A stretch of DNA of 6,711 nucleotides from Gammaproteobacteria bacterium (lineage in GTDB: Bacteria; Pseudomonadota; Gammaproteobacteria; Eutrophobiales; Eutrophobiaceae), in assembly GCA_015661095.1 (NCBI GenBank), contig JACVQI010000108.1:1-6711 (forward strand), in the 5' to 3' direction. The notes under the pieces were generated by a model. The model was not told the DNA's origin and searched no databases. It worked only from the letters and a program-made list of their open reading frames with translations. The position numbers and the translations under genes are program-made. Positions 5,398 through 6,711 of this stretch are shown piece by piece. How positions within the stretch are numbered: the stretch's first letter is position 1; every line of letters starts with the position of its first letter.

Positions 5398-6426
5398 ATG
5401 TGGACTCGACTTTTATTTCTGGCCGCATTTAGTGCGCTGTTACCCATGGCTTATGCGCAGGATGCCGGCAAACCTGTTTGCGATCGGACCTGCCTCGAAA
5501 AGTATGTTGATCGTTATCTGGATGCGATGCTCGCGCATGATCCGGGTACGGATCTGTTCATTAAAGATGTCAAATTCACGGAAAACGGCGTGCGCCTGCC
5601 GCTCGGCAATGAAGGTCTGTGGTTCAGCATGGCGGGCAAAGGCGGCTACAAGTTCTACGTGCCCGATGTTGAAACCCAGCAAATCGCCTTTATCGGTACC
5701 GTCAGGGAAGCGGCACCCGTTTCTCGCACAGCGGCCGCGAATAACGCCGCCGCTGCGCAGACCGCGGCAGGCAACCTCGTGGCCATCGCCCTGCGTCTGA
5801 AAATCGTGAATGGACTGATTACCGAGGCCGAACAACTGGTGTTACGACCTGAGGTCAACCTGTTCGGTGGCGGCGCTACTACGCCACCGAGGTTCCCACC
5901 GGCGGGAGAGGCAGTCGACAAGCTCGGCGCCCCGCACCAGATATACAGTGAAGTCGTACCGGCAACGGAACGGCCTTCGCGCGAGGAATTGATCAAAACC
6001 GCCAACTATTATTTCACTGGCTTGCAACGGAATGATGGCAAAGGTTATTACCCCTTCACGGATGATTGCTTGCGCCTGGAAAATGGTATGCAGACGGCAG
6101 GTCCTCCGGCTGCTGATACCGCCGCCGGACCGACCCGGATGATGGGCTGCAAGGAACAATTCGAAACGGGTCTGAAAAATGTTGTCACGGGCATCCGCGA
6201 TCGCCGCTTTGTGGCGGTGGATCGGGAACGCGGGATCGTGTTCGCCTTCGGATTTTTCGATCACCGGCCCATCAACTGGACCTGGCAGATCGCGGAGCTG
6301 TTCAAGATTGAGAAAGGCCAGATCCGCCGGATCGAGGCGGTCTTCCTGCGTTGTCCTTATGGCCTGAACTCCGGTTGGAGCACCTACGAGCAGGGGATGT
6401 CAGAAGAGATTCAAATCGTCAAATAA
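5398..6426 (+). CDS. Exported DUF8021-like (NTF2-like) protein
   Basis: The product has 342 residues with a clear signal peptide (MWTR, hydrophobic core, cleavage after AYA at 18-20), so a periplasmic or secreted location is expected. The mature start CDRTCLEKYVDRYLDAMLAHDP (28-49) and FTENGVRLPLGNEGLWF (60-76) match what I recall of DUF8021, a family related to NTF2/SnoaL-like folds. So does a strand-turn region ending ALRLKIVNGLITEAEQLVLR (131-150). The second half contains ELIKTANYYFTGLQ (197-210), CLRLENGMQT (224-233) and IRDRRFVAVDRERGIVFAFGFFDH (266-289), which looks like a second alpha+beta unit of the same kind. Cysteines are at 28, 32, 224, 251 and 319; pairing into disulfides is plausible outside the cytoplasm. 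An Ala-rich low-complexity insert lies at 111-125. No catalytic residues can be named and no enzymatic function is assigned. It follows the selenoprotein gene in the same direction, 273 bp apart, and probably has its own promoter. Confidence 0.82.
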   Translation: MWTRLLFLAAFSALLPMAYAQDAGKPVCDRTCLEKYVDRYLDAMLAHDPGTDLFIKDVKFTENGVRLPLGNEGLWFSMAGKGGYKFYVPDVETQQIAFIGTVREAAPVSRTAAANNAAAAQTAAGNLVAIALRLKIVNGLITEAEQLVLRPEVNLFGGGATTPPRFPPAGEAVDKLGAPHQIYSEVVPATERPSREELIKTANYYFTGLQRNDGKGYYPFTDDCLRLENGMQTAGPPAADTAAGPTRMMGCKEQFETGLKNVVTGIRDRRFVAVDRERGIVFAFGFFDHRPINWTWQIAELFKIEKGQIRRIEAVFLRCPYGLNSGWSTYEQGMSEEIQIVK

Positions 6427-6475
6427 CCGAAACGTCAAATTAACAAATTGATAGTTTAGAGAACTACCGTCTCAG

Positions 6476-6492
6476 TCCCGCCGGGATATTTT
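6476..6492 (+). terminator. Weak candidate terminator
   Basis: TCCC-GCC-GGGA (6476-6486) is followed by TATTTT (6487-6492), about 50 nt after the stop of the DUF8021-like gene. The stem is only 4 bp, so support is slight. An alternative pairing is CCGCC (6478-6482) with GGCGG (6493-6497). Confidence 0.25.
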
Positions 6493-6505
6493 GGCGGATT
6501 GCAGC
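6491..6505. repeat. Direct repeat copy 1 (TTGGCGGATTGCAGC)
   Basis: These 15 bases recur exactly at 6625-6639, inside the end of the iron-sulfur protein gene. On the minus strand this copy can be read as LQSAKISRRD followed by TGA (stop at 6474-6472), the same length as the real gene's tail. Confidence 0.65.
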
Positions 6506-6513
6506 TCTGGTAA

Positions 6514-6540
6514 GTTGGGCTTCATTTCATTCAACCCAAC
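6514..6540. repeat. GTTGGG/CCCAAC dispersed inverted repeat
   Basis: GTTGGG (6514-6519) and CCCAAC (6535-6540) flank 15 nt beginning CTTCATT. The layout GTTGGGCTTC...CAACCCAACCTA resembles a short palindromic repeat common between bacterial genes. It lies between two convergent genes and could help stop transcription from both sides. Confidence 0.5.
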
Positions 6541-6605
6541 CTAGACTTGCTGAGAATGAATAAGAAATATCGGGAAGTGATCACAACTCCGGTTCGCCGC
6601 GAGCG

Positions 6606-6711
6606 TTACGCCCGCTGGTCCTTGTTGGCGGATTGCAGCAGGCTGAGGATGCCGATCAATAACTGCTGTGGTGTGGGCGGGCAGCCGGGAATTTTGACAT
6701 CGACAGGGATG
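6606..6711 (-). CDS. NuoB / [NiFe]-hydrogenase small-subunit-like Fe-S protein, C-terminal fragment
   Basis: Reading the minus strand inward from the right edge gives 34 residues ending at TAA (6608-6606). The fragment IPVDVKIPGCPPTPQQLLIG (first 20) carries the PGCPP-x-P motif. This is typical of the last iron-sulfur cluster cysteine in the NuoB/PSST subunit of complex I and the related small subunit of [NiFe] hydrogenases. The gene lies mostly outside the window and runs convergently towards the DUF8021-like gene. Whether it belongs to a respiratory complex I, a group 4 membrane hydrogenase or a soluble hydrogenase cannot be decided from the tail. Confidence 0.75.
   Translation of the reverse strand, partial: IPVDVKIPGCPPTPQQLLIGILSLLQSANKDQRA
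6625..6639. repeat. Direct repeat copy 2 (TTGGCGGATTGCAGC)
   Basis: Identical to 6491-6505. On the minus strand it encodes LQSAN near the C-terminus of the iron-sulfur protein. The 134-bp offset places the GTTGGG/CCCAAC repeat between the two copies. Confidence 0.65.

Noticed and set aside
5088..5447. Minus-strand 119-residue ORF across the intergenic region
   Set aside because: Its translation (HPLTLAPSPPQTRWRG) is the usual read-through of the dispersed repeat, and it overlaps two real genes.

Overview
The window looks like chromosomal DNA from a selenium-using proteobacterium, most likely a gammaproteobacterium. This is inferred from the moderately GC-rich base composition, strong Shine-Dalgarno sites, the type of dispersed intergenic repeats, and a selenocysteine gene. 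Five protein-coding genes are visible, two of them cut by the window edges. No RNA genes, CRISPR arrays, transposases or prophage genes were seen.

Left part (1-3106, minus strand): a two-gene unit. The first gene (3106-878) encodes a 742-residue membrane protein with a von Willebrand factor A domain, a glutamine-amidotransferase-like domain and three predicted membrane helices. It overlaps by ATGA the second gene (881 to beyond the left edge). That gene encodes an exported caspase/legumain-like (clan CD) protein in which the expected catalytic cysteine is a serine. Both protein bodies are predicted to face the periplasm.

Centre (3107-5124): a divergent regulatory region of about 250 bp with two palindromes and a TATAAT box, followed on the plus strand by the main discovery. 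One reading frame from 3361 to 5124 is interrupted only by an in-frame TGA at 3730-3732. Directly downstream is a stem-loop with a GGUC apical loop, 17 nt after the TGA, which fits the bacterial SECIS rules. The TGA lies in the sequence Gly-His-Sec-Ser-Ser-Cys, and this Cys is the only cysteine of the 587-residue product. I read it as an exported selenoprotein of the UGSC type, with a large C-terminal domain of unknown function. Conventional annotation would split it into a 123-residue and a 447-residue ORF.

Right part (5125-6711): an intergenic region with a dispersed GC-rich inverted repeat and a perfect hairpin. Next comes a plus-strand gene for an exported 342-residue protein resembling DUF8021/NTF2-like proteins. 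A second intergenic region holds a GTTGGG/CCCAAC repeat and a 15-bp direct repeat. Last, on the minus strand, is the C-terminal tail of a NuoB/[NiFe]-hydrogenase small-subunit-like iron-sulfur protein.

The selenoprotein and the DUF8021-like protein are co-oriented and both carry signal peptides. A shared periplasmic role is possible but is inference only. The machinery for selenocysteine insertion (selA, selB, selC, selD) is not in the window.
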